Below, piece by piece: positions 27,496-37,115 of a DNA stretch of 64,000 bases (its first letter is position 1; each line of letters opens with the position of its first letter). Under the pieces are notes generated by a model. That model had not been told where the DNA came from. It saw nothing but the letters and a program-made list of their open reading frames with translations, and ran no database searches. The stretch is from an uncultured Cohaesibacter sp. GTDB lineage: Bacteria; Pseudomonadota; Alphaproteobacteria; Rhizobiales; Cohaesibacteraceae. The DNA lies in NCBI RefSeq assembly GCF_963682185.1, contig NZ_OY821667.1:1160109-1224108 (forward strand). The letters run 5' to 3'. Both the position numbers and the translations under genes were made by a program.

Positions 27496-28215
27496 TCAGG
27501 CCTGCCGTCGCAGGGTAATCTCGTAGGTGTAATTCTTGGCCGGCAAAATGCTGAGCGTGATGATCTGACTGTTGTTGTTCGCATCGCGATACTGGCGGCG
27601 AAGCTCCAGAGCGTGATCGCCTGCAGCGACCTGCAAGGCATTTGAGAGATCATCCGGAACCGGTACAGCCCGGATCGTTTGTTCAATTTCTTGAATAATG
27701 ACGTTGGTTTCCTTTTCCAACAGTACATAGACAAGGCCCGGAAATTCTTTCACCTGTTCCGCTATCTGCCCATGTTCTTCACTGAGGTAAATGTCCGTCC
27801 AGCCAACCGGGGCCGATTGCCCTTCGATATTTCTTGTCTGACGAATGCGAACCCAACGTCGACCTGGGCGATCACCAAGGCGCCCGGCCAGTTGTTCATC
27901 TGCCACCAAAGGAATGATTTCCTGCACTTCACGCCAGGATGGTCCGGCGAACTGCATCAGATCGCCCGTTACCGACATGGAGTGGACATAGGTGGTGGGG
28001 GGCTCATTTGAGAGGACACGAGTCGGGGCACCCTGTTTTCTCTCGATCATGCCGAGCCGTTGGAGTTCGGACATTGCGGCTCTTATTGTGGAGCGACTGG
28101 CCTTAAAACGTTCGCTCAGAATGGCTTCACTTGGCAAAGCCTCTCCTACCTTAAACAGCCCTGATTTCAGTTCTTTCATGATTTGAGCTGCGACATCCAG
28201 ATAGCGCTTCCCCAT
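27496..28215 (-). CDS. GntR-family regulator, UTRA (HutC) subfamily
   Basis: Transcription factor for the neighbouring TRAP/decarboxylase locus, 239 residues. Residues ~1-70 are the GntR winged helix (PSEAILSERFKASRSTIRAAMSEL in the recognition region) and ~85-235 are a UTRA ligand domain with the R-Q-T-R and E-Q-T-I-R segments of HutC-like proteins. The ATG at 28215 has GAGGA 3 bases upstream; a longer frame to 28356 overlaps the divergent promoter. It faces away from the TRAP permease gene, with two tandem operator-like repeats in the gap. Confidence 0.88.
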   Translation of the reverse strand: MGKRYLDVAAQIMKELKSGLFKVGEALPSEAILSERFKASRSTIRAAMSELQRLGMIERKQGAPTRVLSNEPPTTYVHSMSVTGDLMQFAGPSWREVQEIIPLVADEQLAGRLGDRPGRRWVRIRQTRNIEGQSAPVGWTDIYLSEEHGQIAEQVKEFPGLVYVLLEKETNVIIQEIEQTIRAVPVPDDLSNALQVAAGDHALELRRQYRDANNNSQIITLSILPAKNYTYEITLRRQA

Positions 28216-28282
28216 CGAGTCCTCATATTCAATTTGTGTTTCTGCGTTGCTGTACTCTTGACACAAGAAAAGACTTGGATCA

Positions 28283-28316
28283 ATATGTTCGTATAAGTTT
28301 ACTTGTTCGTACAAGT
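28283..28316. promoter_or_regulatory. Two tandem GntR/HutC-type operators
   Basis: ATATGTTCGTATAAGT (28283-28298) and ACTTGTTCGTACAAGT (28301-28316) share 13 of 16 positions and both are inverted repeats around TCGT. They lie 18 bases apart centre to centre, just upstream of the TRAP permease ATG at 28341. The GT-N4-AC spacing fits UTRA-type regulators. This is probably where the divergent GntR protein represses. Confidence 0.65.
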
Positions 28317-28340
28317 TATGGCAAGTCGGGGGAGGAAAAT

Positions 28341-30446
28341 ATGGTTGCCGAGACAATGGAGGCGGTGGATAAAACTACTGACCTTGAAAAGGCGCAAGAG
28401 TTGGACAGCGAAGGACAGGATAGAAGTCTTTCAAGAACACTGACGATTGCACTCATGGTTCTGTCTGCGCTTTATGCGCTTTTTCATCTGGCCGTCCTCA
28501 ATTTCTGGGCGATTGATGAATGGGTTTACCGAGTCATTCACGTCAATATGGGCACGATACTCGGGTTCATCGGCATCAAGGTTTGGGCCGGAGAAAAGGG
28601 GCGAAACGTTAGCCTACTAGACTGGGCGCTGATAGCTGGCGCTGTGGGCTGTACCGCTTATATCGCCATTAATCTAGAACAGTTGATCATGCGCACAGGT
28701 GTGATTACCACCACCGGTGACTATGTCTGCGGTGTCGTCGGCAGCTTGATTGTGCTTGAGTTTGCCCGGCGCGTTGCTGGCATCATTCTTCCTGCCATTG
28801 CTCTTGTCTTCATGGCCTATGTTTTTGTCGGTCCCTGGTTGCCAGGAATTCTGCATCACTCCGGTTTCGACGCCGCTAATTTCGCATCCTACCTCTATAG
28901 TCAAGATGCCATTTTCGGCATGACCGTGGCAGCTTCATCGCGATATATTATCCTGTTTGTCGCCTTTGCGGTTTTTCTGCAGGCTTCTGGGGCAGGAGAC
29001 TATTTTATGCGCCTTGCCATGGCTCTATTCGGTTCTGCGCGTGGAGGACCAGGCAAGGTTTCTGTATTCTCAGGCCTTTTGTTCGGCACCGTTTCCGGCT
29101 CCGCCGTCGCTAATGTTGTTGCCTCTGGCACCTTTACCATTCCGCTGATGCGCAGGGTCGGCTATCCAAGGGAAAGTGCTGGCGCCATTGAGGCTGCATC
29201 CTCTTCTGGTGGCCAACTTGCCCCGCCCGTCATGGGCGCTGGGGCCTTTATCATGGCTGAGATCACTGGAATTCCTTACTCAGAGATTGTGGTTGCTGCT
29301 GCGTTACCCTGTCTACTCTTCTATTTGGCAATCTATCTTACGGTCGATCTACAAGCCCAACGCCTTGGCCTCAACGGCGTTCCTCGGGAAGAATTGCCCA
29401 AATTACGAGAACTGGCGAGGGATGCCTTTATGTTGCTGCCCCTGATCGTGCTGCTCTATCTGCTGCTGTCCGGTTTTTCGATTATTGCTGCAGGAACTTG
29501 GGGTCTGGCTTCTGCGCTACTCGTGCTTCTGTGTCGAGAACTTGCATTCCCCTCAGTCGTTCTGGCCTTGCCACTCGTGCTGTTTGTCGTCCTGCCTCTG
29601 TCGGGCATGCAGGTTAACTACGCCGGAGCGATCGCATTTATCTCCAGCATTCTGTTGATGTAGGTGCTCGCAGTCCTGAAGGGTAAGGCTGAAAAAGTGC
29701 CTTCCGTTATGGCAACGATGGTCCGTGCGATCTGGACCGGTCTTGCGGATTCTTCGCGCAAGTCTCTGCAGCTCATCAGCGTCATGGCCTGCGCAGGCAT
29801 CGTCGTTGGGGTCCTTGGCCTGACCGGGCTCGGCGGACGTTTTTCATCTGTTTTGCTTTCGGCCGCCGGAGAAAGTGAAGCCATCGCCTTTGTGCTTGCC
29901 ATGATGATATCTGTCGTGCTGGGCATGGGAATGCCGACCACAGCTGCCTATGCCATCGCGGCTGCGGTTGTTGCGCCAGCTTTGATGCAAATGGGGATCT
30001 CGGCACTATCAGCTCATATGTTCGTTTTTTACTGCGCAGTTATATCGGCGATCACACCACCGGTGGCAATTGCAGCGTTTGCTGGCGCTGCGATTGCGGG
30101 AGGAAAACCATGGCCGACATCAATCCGCGCCATGCGCTTTGGAATTGCGGCATTTGTACTGCCATTCATGTTCTACACCAGCCCGGAAATCTTGTTGCAA
30201 GGCAGCTGGGTGGAAACCCTGTTTGTCTTTGGGACAGCCGTCGCTGCCGTCTATCTGATTGCTGTAGCTGGTGAAGGGCAACTTTTTGGAGATTGCTCTG
30301 TAGCTGAACGCGTCGTTGCTGGGGCGGCGGCACTATTACTGCTGTGGTCGAGCGCGTCAACAGACATCATGGGTGGCGTGCTCGCGATAGGCCTGTTCGT
30401 TTGGGCGCGTAGACGGAAGATGCGCAAGCCTGAATTCGCAGCCTAA
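28341..30446 (+). pseudogene. Fused TRAP permease (DctQM) interrupted by an in-frame TAG
   Basis: The frame encodes a fused small+large TRAP permease of the 4TM/12TM type used with TAXI binding proteins. The first part (28341-29663, 440 residues) starts after GGGGGAGGAAAAT and includes GTVSGSAVANVVASG and SSGGQLAPPVMGAGAF. It stops at TAG (29661-29663), and the second part continues in the same frame from 29664 to 30446 with LTGLGGRFSSVL, VLGMGMPTTAAYA and AITPPVAIAAFAG, which are internal segments of the same family. A full-length protein would be ~702 residues. The stop falls in a hydrophobic segment, where TGG or CAG would be one change away. It may be a point-mutated gene, a sequencing error, or two polypeptides if the GTG at 29664 is used; no ribosome-binding site is seen there. 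Confidence 0.8.
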
Positions 30447-30493
30447 TTCACCGTTTCAATACCTTACTGGACCTATGAAAGAGGAGGAATTTC

Positions 30494-31462
30494 ATGTCCA
30501 TTCTGCTAAAAAGCTTCACTGCTGCAGCGCTCACGCTCTGCTTCACCCTGCCGCTCGCGGCTCAGGATCGTCCGAAGTCCATGACGATTTCAACCGCGTC
30601 GCCTGGAGGCGTCTATGCCATCTATGGGGAAGGCGTGGCCCAGATCGTTACCGACAAGGTTGGCATTGCCACCTCGACGCGACAGACGCAGGGGCCAGCA
30701 CAAAATCTGGTGTTGCTGAAGGCTGGACAGGTCGAACTCGGTATGACGACATCAGGTCCTGCCTATGAAGCTATGCACGGCACCCTCGAGTTGGCACCGG
30801 GTGTTGAATACAAGAATCTGCGTGTTCTGTTCGCTATGTATCCAACCCCATTCCAGATGGTCGCTCTGGCTAGCAACGGCATTGAATCACTGGAGCAGCT
30901 GGATGGCATGCGGGTTGGCGCTGGACCACGCGCAGGCACCGGCGGAACTTTCTGGACCCGCTGGCTCAAATCGCTCGATATCAATTCCAAGCTGCAATAT
31001 GGCGGCATCGGCGATCAGGCCAGTCAGTTGGCGGATGGACGCCTTGATGCCATCGTCACGGCAGGCGGCATTCCACATCCCGCTCTTTCCGAACTTGAAA
31101 ATACCCAGCCTGTCACCTTCTTCGGCATGTCCGAAAAGACGCTCAAGGATATTGTGGATTCCAACCCCTATGCGGTGAACTTCACGATTCCTAAAGGCAC
31201 CTACAAAACCCCGACCGCTGACATTGATACGCTCGCCATGTGGAACTTCATCGTTGCTGACGCTTCCATGTCCGATGATGTGGCCTACGAAATCACAAAA
31301 GCAGTCCTCGAGAGCAATGACCGAATGGTTGCAACTCATTCTTCGGCCAAACAGACACTTGCCGAAAATGTCGTCAAGGATACGTTCATTCCTCTACATC
31401 CAGGTGCAGCTCGCTACTACCAAGAAATCGGCGTCACCATTCCAGAAGCCATTGCCCCGTAA
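30494..31462 (+). CDS. TAXI-family TRAP solute-binding protein
   Basis: Periplasmic receptor partner of the fused TRAP permease just upstream. The 322-residue protein has a signal peptide (MSILLKSFTAAALTLCFTL, cut near LAAQ) and TAXI-family features: the ISTASPGGVYAIYGEGVA segment, a GPAQNLVLLKAGQVELGM stretch and RAGTGGTFW. The start has GAGGAGGAATTTC before the ATG. Known TAXI ligands are glutamate and dicarboxylates, but specificity is poorly mapped. With the UbiD/UbiX genes nearby, an aromatic or unsaturated carboxylate is plausible. Confidence 0.9.
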   Translation: MSILLKSFTAAALTLCFTLPLAAQDRPKSMTISTASPGGVYAIYGEGVAQIVTDKVGIATSTRQTQGPAQNLVLLKAGQVELGMTTSGPAYEAMHGTLELAPGVEYKNLRVLFAMYPTPFQMVALASNGIESLEQLDGMRVGAGPRAGTGGTFWTRWLKSLDINSKLQYGGIGDQASQLADGRLDAIVTAGGIPHPALSELENTQPVTFFGMSEKTLKDIVDSNPYAVNFTIPKGTYKTPTADIDTLAMWNFIVADASMSDDVAYEITKAVLESNDRMVATHSSAKQTLAENVVKDTFIPLHPGAARYYQEIGVTIPEAIAP

Positions 31463-31473
31463 GGACCAAGACC

Positions 31474-32802
31474 ATGAGCCTCGCATCGACCGATCCAGGC
31501 CTAATAGCCGCTACAACAGGTTACCGCCGTTCCTTGCAAATCTTCGGTGAGGAAGGAACGGTCGATGCTTACCTTCGCTTTGAAGCCGCACTTGCGGAAG
31601 TGGAAGGTGCATTGGGTGTCATACCCGCCGATGCGGTGTCCCCGATCGTTACGAGCTGCCACATTGATGCTATCGATTTCGACAGCCTGCGACAGGGGGC
31701 AGCAGTCGTCGGATATCCGATTGTATCTCTCGTCGCTCAACTCGCCGAGAAGGTCGGTGGGCATGGGCAATGGGTGCACTATGGTGCCACGACACAAGAC
31801 GCCATGGACACGGCTCAGGTATTGCAGTTGATCGAGGCCACGGATGCGATATTGACCGACCTTGTACCGGTCAAGCAAAGGCTGGCTGAGCTTGCTGAAC
31901 AGCATCGCACGACCCCGATGTCGGGGCGCACCAAGATCCAACACGGTGTTCCGCTTTCATTCGGCTATAAGGTAGCTGTCTGGCTCGATCAGATCGAACG
32001 GACCGGGCAGGCCTTGCATCGTGCCCGACATGAAGCTGCCGTCCTGCAATTTGGCGGGGCCGTTGGGACGCTCGCCTCCCTTGCTGAAAATGGGCCTCTG
32101 GTTCGTGAAGCTCTGTCCAAACACCTCGGGCTGAGCTGCCCCGACATCTCTTGGCATGTCAGCCGCGACCGCATGGCCCAGCTGGCAGCCGCACTGAGCA
32201 CAGCCGCTGCGGCCTTCGGCAAAATGGCGACGGATATTGCACTCATGATGTCAACGGAAGTGAGAGAGCTTGTCGAACCTGCTGTCGATGGACGGGGTAG
32301 TTCGTCTACCATGCCTCAAAAGCGTAATCCCGTCATCTGCGAGGCGATCATCGAGTCAGCCCGTTCCATCCGGCATATCCCCGCTGTCTTGCTGGATGCC
32401 ATGTTGCAAGAATATGAGCGTGGCATCGGGCACGGATATCGCGAGCGTGTTGCCCTCTGTGAAGCCGTTGCTCATTTGGCGGGGATCGTATCCCTCAGTA
32501 ACGATCTACTCTCAGGCCTGATCGTCAACACGAACCAGATGAAAAACAATCTGAGCCTTACCCATGGTCTCATCCATTCCGAGGCCATCATGATGCATCT
32601 GTCCAACAAGCTGGGTCGCCTCGAGGCACATCATATTCTGCAAAAGGTCGCGCGACGTATCGAGACCTCCGGCGAGGAAATTGGTTTGGTCTTGAAAGCT
32701 GAAAGCGGAATTACCTTTCCGACGGAACTGTTGGACGTCAAGGAAGCGATCAAAAGCGCAGATCATATGATCGCGGCAGTTCTTGACAGATCGAAGCAAT
32801 AA
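31474..32802 (+). CDS. Fumarase/aspartase-superfamily lyase, PcaB (3-carboxymuconate cycloisomerase)-like
   Basis: Cytoplasmic homotetrameric lyase of 442 residues. The superfamily signature GSSSTMPQKRNP is at 275-286, the first conserved block is VHYGATTQDAMDT (101-113), and the second is SGRTKIQHGVP (150-160). The GATTQDAMDT and STMPQKRNP forms are shared by PcaB and by adenylosuccinate-lyase-like enzymes. It could cyclise a carboxymuconate or add/remove an amine from an unsaturated dicarboxylate. Eleven bases after the TAXI gene, it is probably co-transcribed with the transporter, so it should act on the imported acid or its product. Confidence 0.82.
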   Translation: MSLASTDPGLIAATTGYRRSLQIFGEEGTVDAYLRFEAALAEVEGALGVIPADAVSPIVTSCHIDAIDFDSLRQGAAVVGYPIVSLVAQLAEKVGGHGQWVHYGATTQDAMDTAQVLQLIEATDAILTDLVPVKQRLAELAEQHRTTPMSGRTKIQHGVPLSFGYKVAVWLDQIERTGQALHRARHEAAVLQFGGAVGTLASLAENGPLVREALSKHLGLSCPDISWHVSRDRMAQLAAALSTAAAAFGKMATDIALMMSTEVRELVEPAVDGRGSSSTMPQKRNPVICEAIIESARSIRHIPAVLLDAMLQEYERGIGHGYRERVALCEAVAHLAGIVSLSNDLLSGLIVNTNQMKNNLSLTHGLIHSEAIMMHLSNKLGRLEAHHILQKVARRIETSGEEIGLVLKAESGITFPTELLDVKEAIKSADHMIAAVLDRSKQ

Positions 32803-32886
32803 GCTAACCGAGAGCGTCCATCCTGTGAGGATTGACGTTCGGCTATGAATTTTTGCTCGCGCCGCATTCAAGCAATCTCCAAAACA

Positions 32887-33831
32887 TTAACAGTTGCCCT
32901 GAGCGCGTTTCTTTACTGGCACCGTCATTTGTTGCCTCTTCTCGTGATCTGCCTTAATCCATGCCAGAAAATGTCGCTCCACCGGCGAGAGAACGATTTT
33001 CCGCCTAACCTGCACAATCTCAGTCTCGGCGTTGATGTCGGTTATTGGCAACAAGACAAGTTCTGTGTGCAGTTCTCGCATGCAGAAGTCGCTGGGAAGA
33101 ATAGTAATGCCCATACCTGCGACCACCAGATTGATGCAACTTGCAACGCTGTCAGCCCTTACCGTTATCTTCGGTTCAAAAGCAGCTTCATTGCACAGGA
33201 ATTTGAGGGATGCATGCAAACCAAGCCCTTCAGGATCGTTGAAGGAAACAAAGTTTTCGTCTTTCAAGTCCCTGAACCGAATGGAGTTTACCCTAGCTCT
33301 TGGATGATCTTTATGCATCGCGACAGCTAGAGGAGCAGAACAAAAGATTTGGCACACTAACGAAGGTGGCGGGGCCGGGATCGGGCCTCTTGTGAAAGCC
33401 AGATCGAATTTTCTGGCTTCCATTGATTGCAGGGTTTGTATCGGAGTGTTCTCGTGCAAGCATAAATGGATCGCAGGGAAAGAGCGGCCATATTGTTTGA
33501 TTGCTTCGCTGAAACCCGGTGCAAGAAGGACAGAACCAGAATAACCAACATGCAAAGTCCCTGAGAGCCCTTGTTCGACGGAACGAACCAAATTGACCAT
33601 TTGGTCGGCTGCCGCGACAATCTTTCTCGATTCTTCCATGAAGATCTCGCCTGCCGGGCTCAGTGAGATCGATCGGTTCTTGCGGATGAAAAGCTTTACG
33701 CCAAGCTCGTTTTCCAGGGTGCTGATTTTATGACTTAGGGTTGGCTGAGCGATGCCCAGCTCTTCTGCGGCTTTACCTACATGCATTAACCGGCATGTCG
33801 TCAGAGCGTAACGCAGTGTTTTTATGTCCAT
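32887..33831 (-). CDS. LysR-family transcriptional regulator
   Basis: Regulator of 314 residues, with an N-terminal winged helix (GKAAEELGIAQPTLSHKIS and the following ENELGVKLF) and a C-terminal effector domain containing SYSGSVLL-type and GMGITILPSDF segments. It is divergent from ubiD, so the UbiD-UbiX genes are the likely targets; the TRAP/lyase genes converge on its 3' end. The ATG at 33831 is preferred over the GTG immediately before it. Two inverted repeats lie in the divergent region. Ligand unknown. Confidence 0.9.
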   Translation of the reverse strand: MDIKTLRYALTTCRLMHVGKAAEELGIAQPTLSHKISTLENELGVKLFIRKNRSISLSPAGEIFMEESRKIVAAADQMVNLVRSVEQGLSGTLHVGYSGSVLLAPGFSEAIKQYGRSFPAIHLCLHENTPIQTLQSMEARKFDLAFTRGPIPAPPPSLVCQIFCSAPLAVAMHKDHPRARVNSIRFRDLKDENFVSFNDPEGLGLHASLKFLCNEAAFEPKITVRADSVASCINLVVAGMGITILPSDFCMRELHTELVLLPITDINAETEIVQVRRKIVLSPVERHFLAWIKADHEKRQQMTVPVKKRAQGNC

Positions 33832-33852
33832 CACAAATTCATTCAGATTTTC

Positions 33853-33971
33853 TATCGATTTCCATTTTTTTTCTAATCGATAACTGGTTGAAGTGCTCCT
33901 AGCATAGCAAAAGCAGTTCGAAAAATCTCATAGTCTAAAGTATAATCTTTCATTATAACTCATTGAAAGAT
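33853..33971. promoter_or_regulatory. Two inverted repeats in the LysR-ubiD divergent region
   Basis: First pair: TATCGATT (33853-33860) and AATCGATA (33875-33882). Second pair: ATCTTTCA (33945-33952) and TGAAAGAT (33964-33971), with an 11-base spacer as in T-N11-A LysR sites. Either could bind the LysR protein. Confidence 0.45.
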
Positions 33972-34044
33972 ATAGGGTAATTTTGTCTTTTTTCTGCGAG
34001 AAATTTCGAATGCCAAGGGAAGAGATAAGAAAAGGAAATCTCAA

Positions 34045-35538
34045 ATGGCAGAAATTGAAAAAGAACAAATTAAGGTCCATGATCTGCGGTCGGCGATCGA
34101 GCTGCTGCAGTCGATGGACGGGGAATATGTTGAAACGGATACGGAAGTCAACCCGATTGCAGAGCTTTCGGGCGTCTACCGTTATGTCGGTGCCCATGGC
34201 ACGGTAAAGCGTCCCACTCGCATTGGGCCGGCAATGATGTTCAACAATGTCAAAGGTTACAACGACGTTCGCGTCCTAATCGGCCTTCTTTGTTCCCGCA
34301 AGCGCGTTGCTGCCACGCTAAACACCACGCCGGACCAGCTAGGTTTCGTTCTGAAAGATGCTGTGACCAAGCCTATTCCTCCTGTCATGGTCGACAAGAG
34401 TCAGGCCCCGGCGCAGGAAGTTGTGCATTTGGCATCAGATCCGGATTTCGACATCCTGAAAATCCTGCCAGCACCAACCAATACGCCTGAAGATGCAGGC
34501 CCTTACATTACGATGGGCCATTGTTACGCATCTGATCCCGAAACGGGAGAATGGGACGTTACAATCCATCGTCTATGCGTGCAAAGCAAAGATGAAATCT
34601 CGATGTATTTCGTACCCGGTCGCCATCTTGATAGTTTCCGCATGAAAGCTGAAGCGCAGGGTAAACCACTTCCGATTACGATTTCTATTGGTGTTGACCC
34701 TGCGATCTCTATCGGCACATGTTTCGAAGCACCAACCACTCCGATCGGTTATGACGAACTCGGCGTTGCGGGCGCGTTACGCGGCAAGGGCGTGGAATTG
34801 GTCCAGTCCCTCTCTGTTGATGCGCGTGGCATCGCATCTGCTGAAATCATCATTGAGGGTGAACTGGTGCCTGACGTAAGGGTGCGTGAAGACCAGAATA
34901 CCAATACCGGAAAGGCTATGCCTGAATTTCCCGGCTATACCGGTGCAGCCAAACCAGCCATTCCGGTTATCAAGGTCAAAGCGATCACGCATCGCAAGAA
35001 CCCGATTCTGCAAACCACTGTTGGCCCGTCAGATGAACACACCAATATGGCCGGTATTCCAACAGAAGCATCGATCCTATCCCTTATCGAGAGAGCTCTG
35101 CCTGGCTTCGTTCAGAATGTGCATGCGCCATCACCTGGCACCGGGAAATATGTCGCTGTTCTGCAGGTCAAAAAACGCACCCCAGCCGATGAGGGGCGCC
35201 AAAGACAGGCAGCTATGCTGGCATTCTCTGCCTTCTCGGAGCTCAAACATGTCTTCCTCGTCGATGAGGATGTCGATCCATTCGACATGAATGACGTTGT
35301 CTGGGCGATGACGACCCGTTTCCAGGCTGATGTCGACATGATTCCGATCCCCGGCGTCCGGTGTCATCCGCTCGATCCATCCTCTGACCCAGCGTTTAGC
35401 CCTTCCATTCGGGATCACGGCATTGCCTGCAAGGCGATCTTTGATTGCACGGTTCCATACGATTTGAAGGACAGCTTTCAGCGCTGCAATTTCATGGAGG
35501 TAGATGTCAAACGCTTCCTACCTGATTTCGAGAGCTAA
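34045..35538 (+). CDS. ubiD: UbiD-family prenyl-FMN-dependent decarboxylase
   Basis: Reversible non-oxidative decarboxylase of an aromatic or alpha,beta-unsaturated acid, using prenylated FMN. The 497-residue protein has the family's length and segments such as GVYRYVGAHGTVKRPTRIGP near the N-terminus, an HRLCVQSKDEISMYFVPGRH stretch, ITHRKNPILQTTVG and DEHTNMAGIPTEASI in the second half. The Glu-Arg-Glu type catalytic set is expected in the middle; I did not pin each residue. UbiX follows after 41 bases, giving the cofactor supply. Overall shape is closer to catabolic hydroxybenzoate/gallate-type decarboxylases than to ubiquinone UbiD, since a LysR gene and transporter accompany it. The exact substrate is unknown. 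Confidence 0.85.
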   Translation: MAEIEKEQIKVHDLRSAIELLQSMDGEYVETDTEVNPIAELSGVYRYVGAHGTVKRPTRIGPAMMFNNVKGYNDVRVLIGLLCSRKRVAATLNTTPDQLGFVLKDAVTKPIPPVMVDKSQAPAQEVVHLASDPDFDILKILPAPTNTPEDAGPYITMGHCYASDPETGEWDVTIHRLCVQSKDEISMYFVPGRHLDSFRMKAEAQGKPLPITISIGVDPAISIGTCFEAPTTPIGYDELGVAGALRGKGVELVQSLSVDARGIASAEIIIEGELVPDVRVREDQNTNTGKAMPEFPGYTGAAKPAIPVIKVKAITHRKNPILQTTVGPSDEHTNMAGIPTEASILSLIERALPGFVQNVHAPSPGTGKYVAVLQVKKRTPADEGRQRQAAMLAFSAFSELKHVFLVDEDVDPFDMNDVVWAMTTRFQADVDMIPIPGVRCHPLDPSSDPAFSPSIRDHGIACKAIFDCTVPYDLKDSFQRCNFMEVDVKRFLPDFES

Positions 35539-35579
35539 GCGACCGTTTGAATATCAAGAGAAAGAAAGGCGGTGTGTGT

Positions 35580-36209
35580 ATGGAGCGCAAACGCATCATA
35601 GTTGGAATTTCGGGAGCTTCAGGCTTCGTCTATGCGGTCAAGGCACTCGAGCTCCTCAGAGAGTTGAATGTCGAAACGCATCTGGTGATGAGTGAAGCGT
35701 CTGAACGGACCCGTGCTCAGGAAACAGACCTCAGTTCGGCGGAATTTCGCGAGCTGGCCGATGTTGTTTATCCGTTCAAGGATATCGGCGCGGCGGTCGC
35801 AAGCGGATCTTTCCGGAATATAGGAATGTTGGTCACCCCCTGTTCCATGCACACACTCGCTGCAATCTCTACCGGGATTTCAGACAATCTTCTGGTCAGG
35901 GCGGCGGATGTCGCCCTGAAAGAAAGACGCAAACTTGTTTTGATGGCACGTGAGACACCTCTGCACATGGGCCATCTTCGTAACATGATGGCGGTCACAG
36001 AGATGGGAGGAATTATCTATCCTCCCGTTCCCGCCTTTTATCAACTGCCCGATAGCCTTGATGAGATGGTGACACATACAGTCGCAAGAACTCTGGACTT
36101 GTTCGACCTGGATGTAAAATCGCTACCCCGTTGGCTGGGCACGGCTCGGAATGGAAAATCCATTTCCGCATTGCTGAAAGAAGAGAAAAATGATCGGACC
36201 CATAGTTAA
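35580..36209 (+). CDS. ubiX: UbiX flavin prenyltransferase
   Basis: Joins a dimethylallyl group to FMN to make prenyl-FMN, the cofactor of UbiD. The 209-residue protein shows the flavin-binding GISGASG (9-15), AAVASGSF near residue 65, the TPCSMHTLAAI segment, the RETPLH motif and PPVPAFY, all standard for UbiX/Pad1. The start at 35580 follows GAAAGGCGG. It ends inside the first codons of the DUF554 gene, so the three genes form one unit. Confidence 0.9.
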   Translation: MERKRIIVGISGASGFVYAVKALELLRELNVETHLVMSEASERTRAQETDLSSAEFRELADVVYPFKDIGAAVASGSFRNIGMLVTPCSMHTLAAISTGISDNLLVRAADVALKERRKLVLMARETPLHMGHLRNMMAVTEMGGIIYPPVPAFYQLPDSLDEMVTHTVARTLDLFDLDVKSLPRWLGTARNGKSISALLKEEKNDRTHS

Positions 36210-36930
36210 TTCATGCTCCACCTTGGTCGGTGGCGTAGTGGGCGGCGTCCTAGGCGACCGCATTCCTGAAAAATATCGTTCAGCTTTGCCCCTGACATTT
36301 GGCGCAGCCTCAATGTGCATGGGTATTGTCATGATCATCAAACTTAATACCCTTCCTGCTGTTATTCTCTCACTCCTGCTGGGAGCCATTATCGGAGAAA
36401 TGATAAGCCTTGAGAAGAATATCAGCCGGCTTGCCAATAAATCACGAGGTATAATTGATAAGATATTCCCTGTGAGTTCAGATAGCGGCCTGACACAAGA
36501 GGAATTCATCACTCAATATGTCGGTATTGTCGTTCTTTTTGTCGCTTCAGGCACAGGTATCTTTGGGTCTATGAATGAAGGTATCACAGGCGATCCATCT
36601 ATCCTGTTTGCTAAATCCGTTCTTGATCTGCTGACTGCTGGGATTTTTGCGACAGCACTTGGATTATCCGTTGCAGCGATCTGTGTCCCTCAATTTGCAG
36701 TACAGGTCATCCTGTTCTTGCTGGGCAATCAAATCATGGCCTTGACCAATCCAACGATGGTGGCTGATTTCTCTGCCCTTGGAGGGATTATCATGTTCGT
36801 CACTGGTTTACGCATCGCGCATATCAAGTCATTCCCTGTGGCTAATATGCTACCTGGTCTGTTCATTGTTATGCCTATTTCCCATTACTGGGCGACGATG
36901 CTCATGCCTTGGATACAATCCTTAACCTAG
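36190..36930 (+). CDS. DUF554 membrane protein (YqgA/YdfK-like)
   Basis: A 246-residue integral membrane protein with six or seven hydrophobic segments. The start MIGPIVNSCSTLVGGVVGG and the internal SGLTQEEFITQYVG-like loop and GIFGSMNEGITGD segment are the DUF554 pattern. Its function is unknown; family members are often assumed to be transporters. It overlaps ubiX by 20 bases and so is likely co-translated with it; a role in moving the acid or product is possible but unproven. Confidence 0.8.
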   Translation: MIGPIVNSCSTLVGGVVGGVLGDRIPEKYRSALPLTFGAASMCMGIVMIIKLNTLPAVILSLLLGAIIGEMISLEKNISRLANKSRGIIDKIFPVSSDSGLTQEEFITQYVGIVVLFVASGTGIFGSMNEGITGDPSILFAKSVLDLLTAGIFATALGLSVAAICVPQFAVQVILFLLGNQIMALTNPTMVADFSALGGIIMFVTGLRIAHIKSFPVANMLPGLFIVMPISHYWATMLMPWIQSLT

Positions 36931-36963
36931 AACAGAAGCCGAGACTCCCGCGACTCCACCTTG

Positions 36964-36999
36964 CATTCCCTCCTAATCCTCCGGTGGGAATGTCTTTTT
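36964..36999 (+). terminator. Possible terminator after the DUF554 gene
   Basis: CATTCCC (36964-36970) pairs with GGGAATG (36986-36992) and is followed by TCTTTTTA. It may end the ubiD-ubiX-DUF554 transcript. Confidence 0.5.
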
Positions 37000-37058
37000 A
37001 GGCATCGGGACAAAAAGACTCTCTGCGCTCAACTGCCCGCTTTTGACAATCTCTTTTT

Positions 37059-37079
37059 TTGCAAACGGCCCGTTTGCAA
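37059..37079. promoter_or_regulatory. 21-bp palindrome upstream of idi
   Basis: TTGCAAACGG and CCGTTTGCAA are perfect 10-bp arms around a single C. A TTGACA hexamer lies just upstream (37033-37038). It is placed 37 bases before the idi start, so it looks like an operator; the cognate protein is unknown. Confidence 0.5.
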
Positions 37080-37115
37080 GCCGTCAGCAGCGATCCCGCA
37101 CAAGGAAAATGGATC

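Noticed and set aside
29661..29663. TAG read through as pyrrolysine or selenocysteine
   Set aside because: Selenocysteine uses TGA, and pyrrolysine is not expected in this lineage or protein; a mutation or error is simpler.
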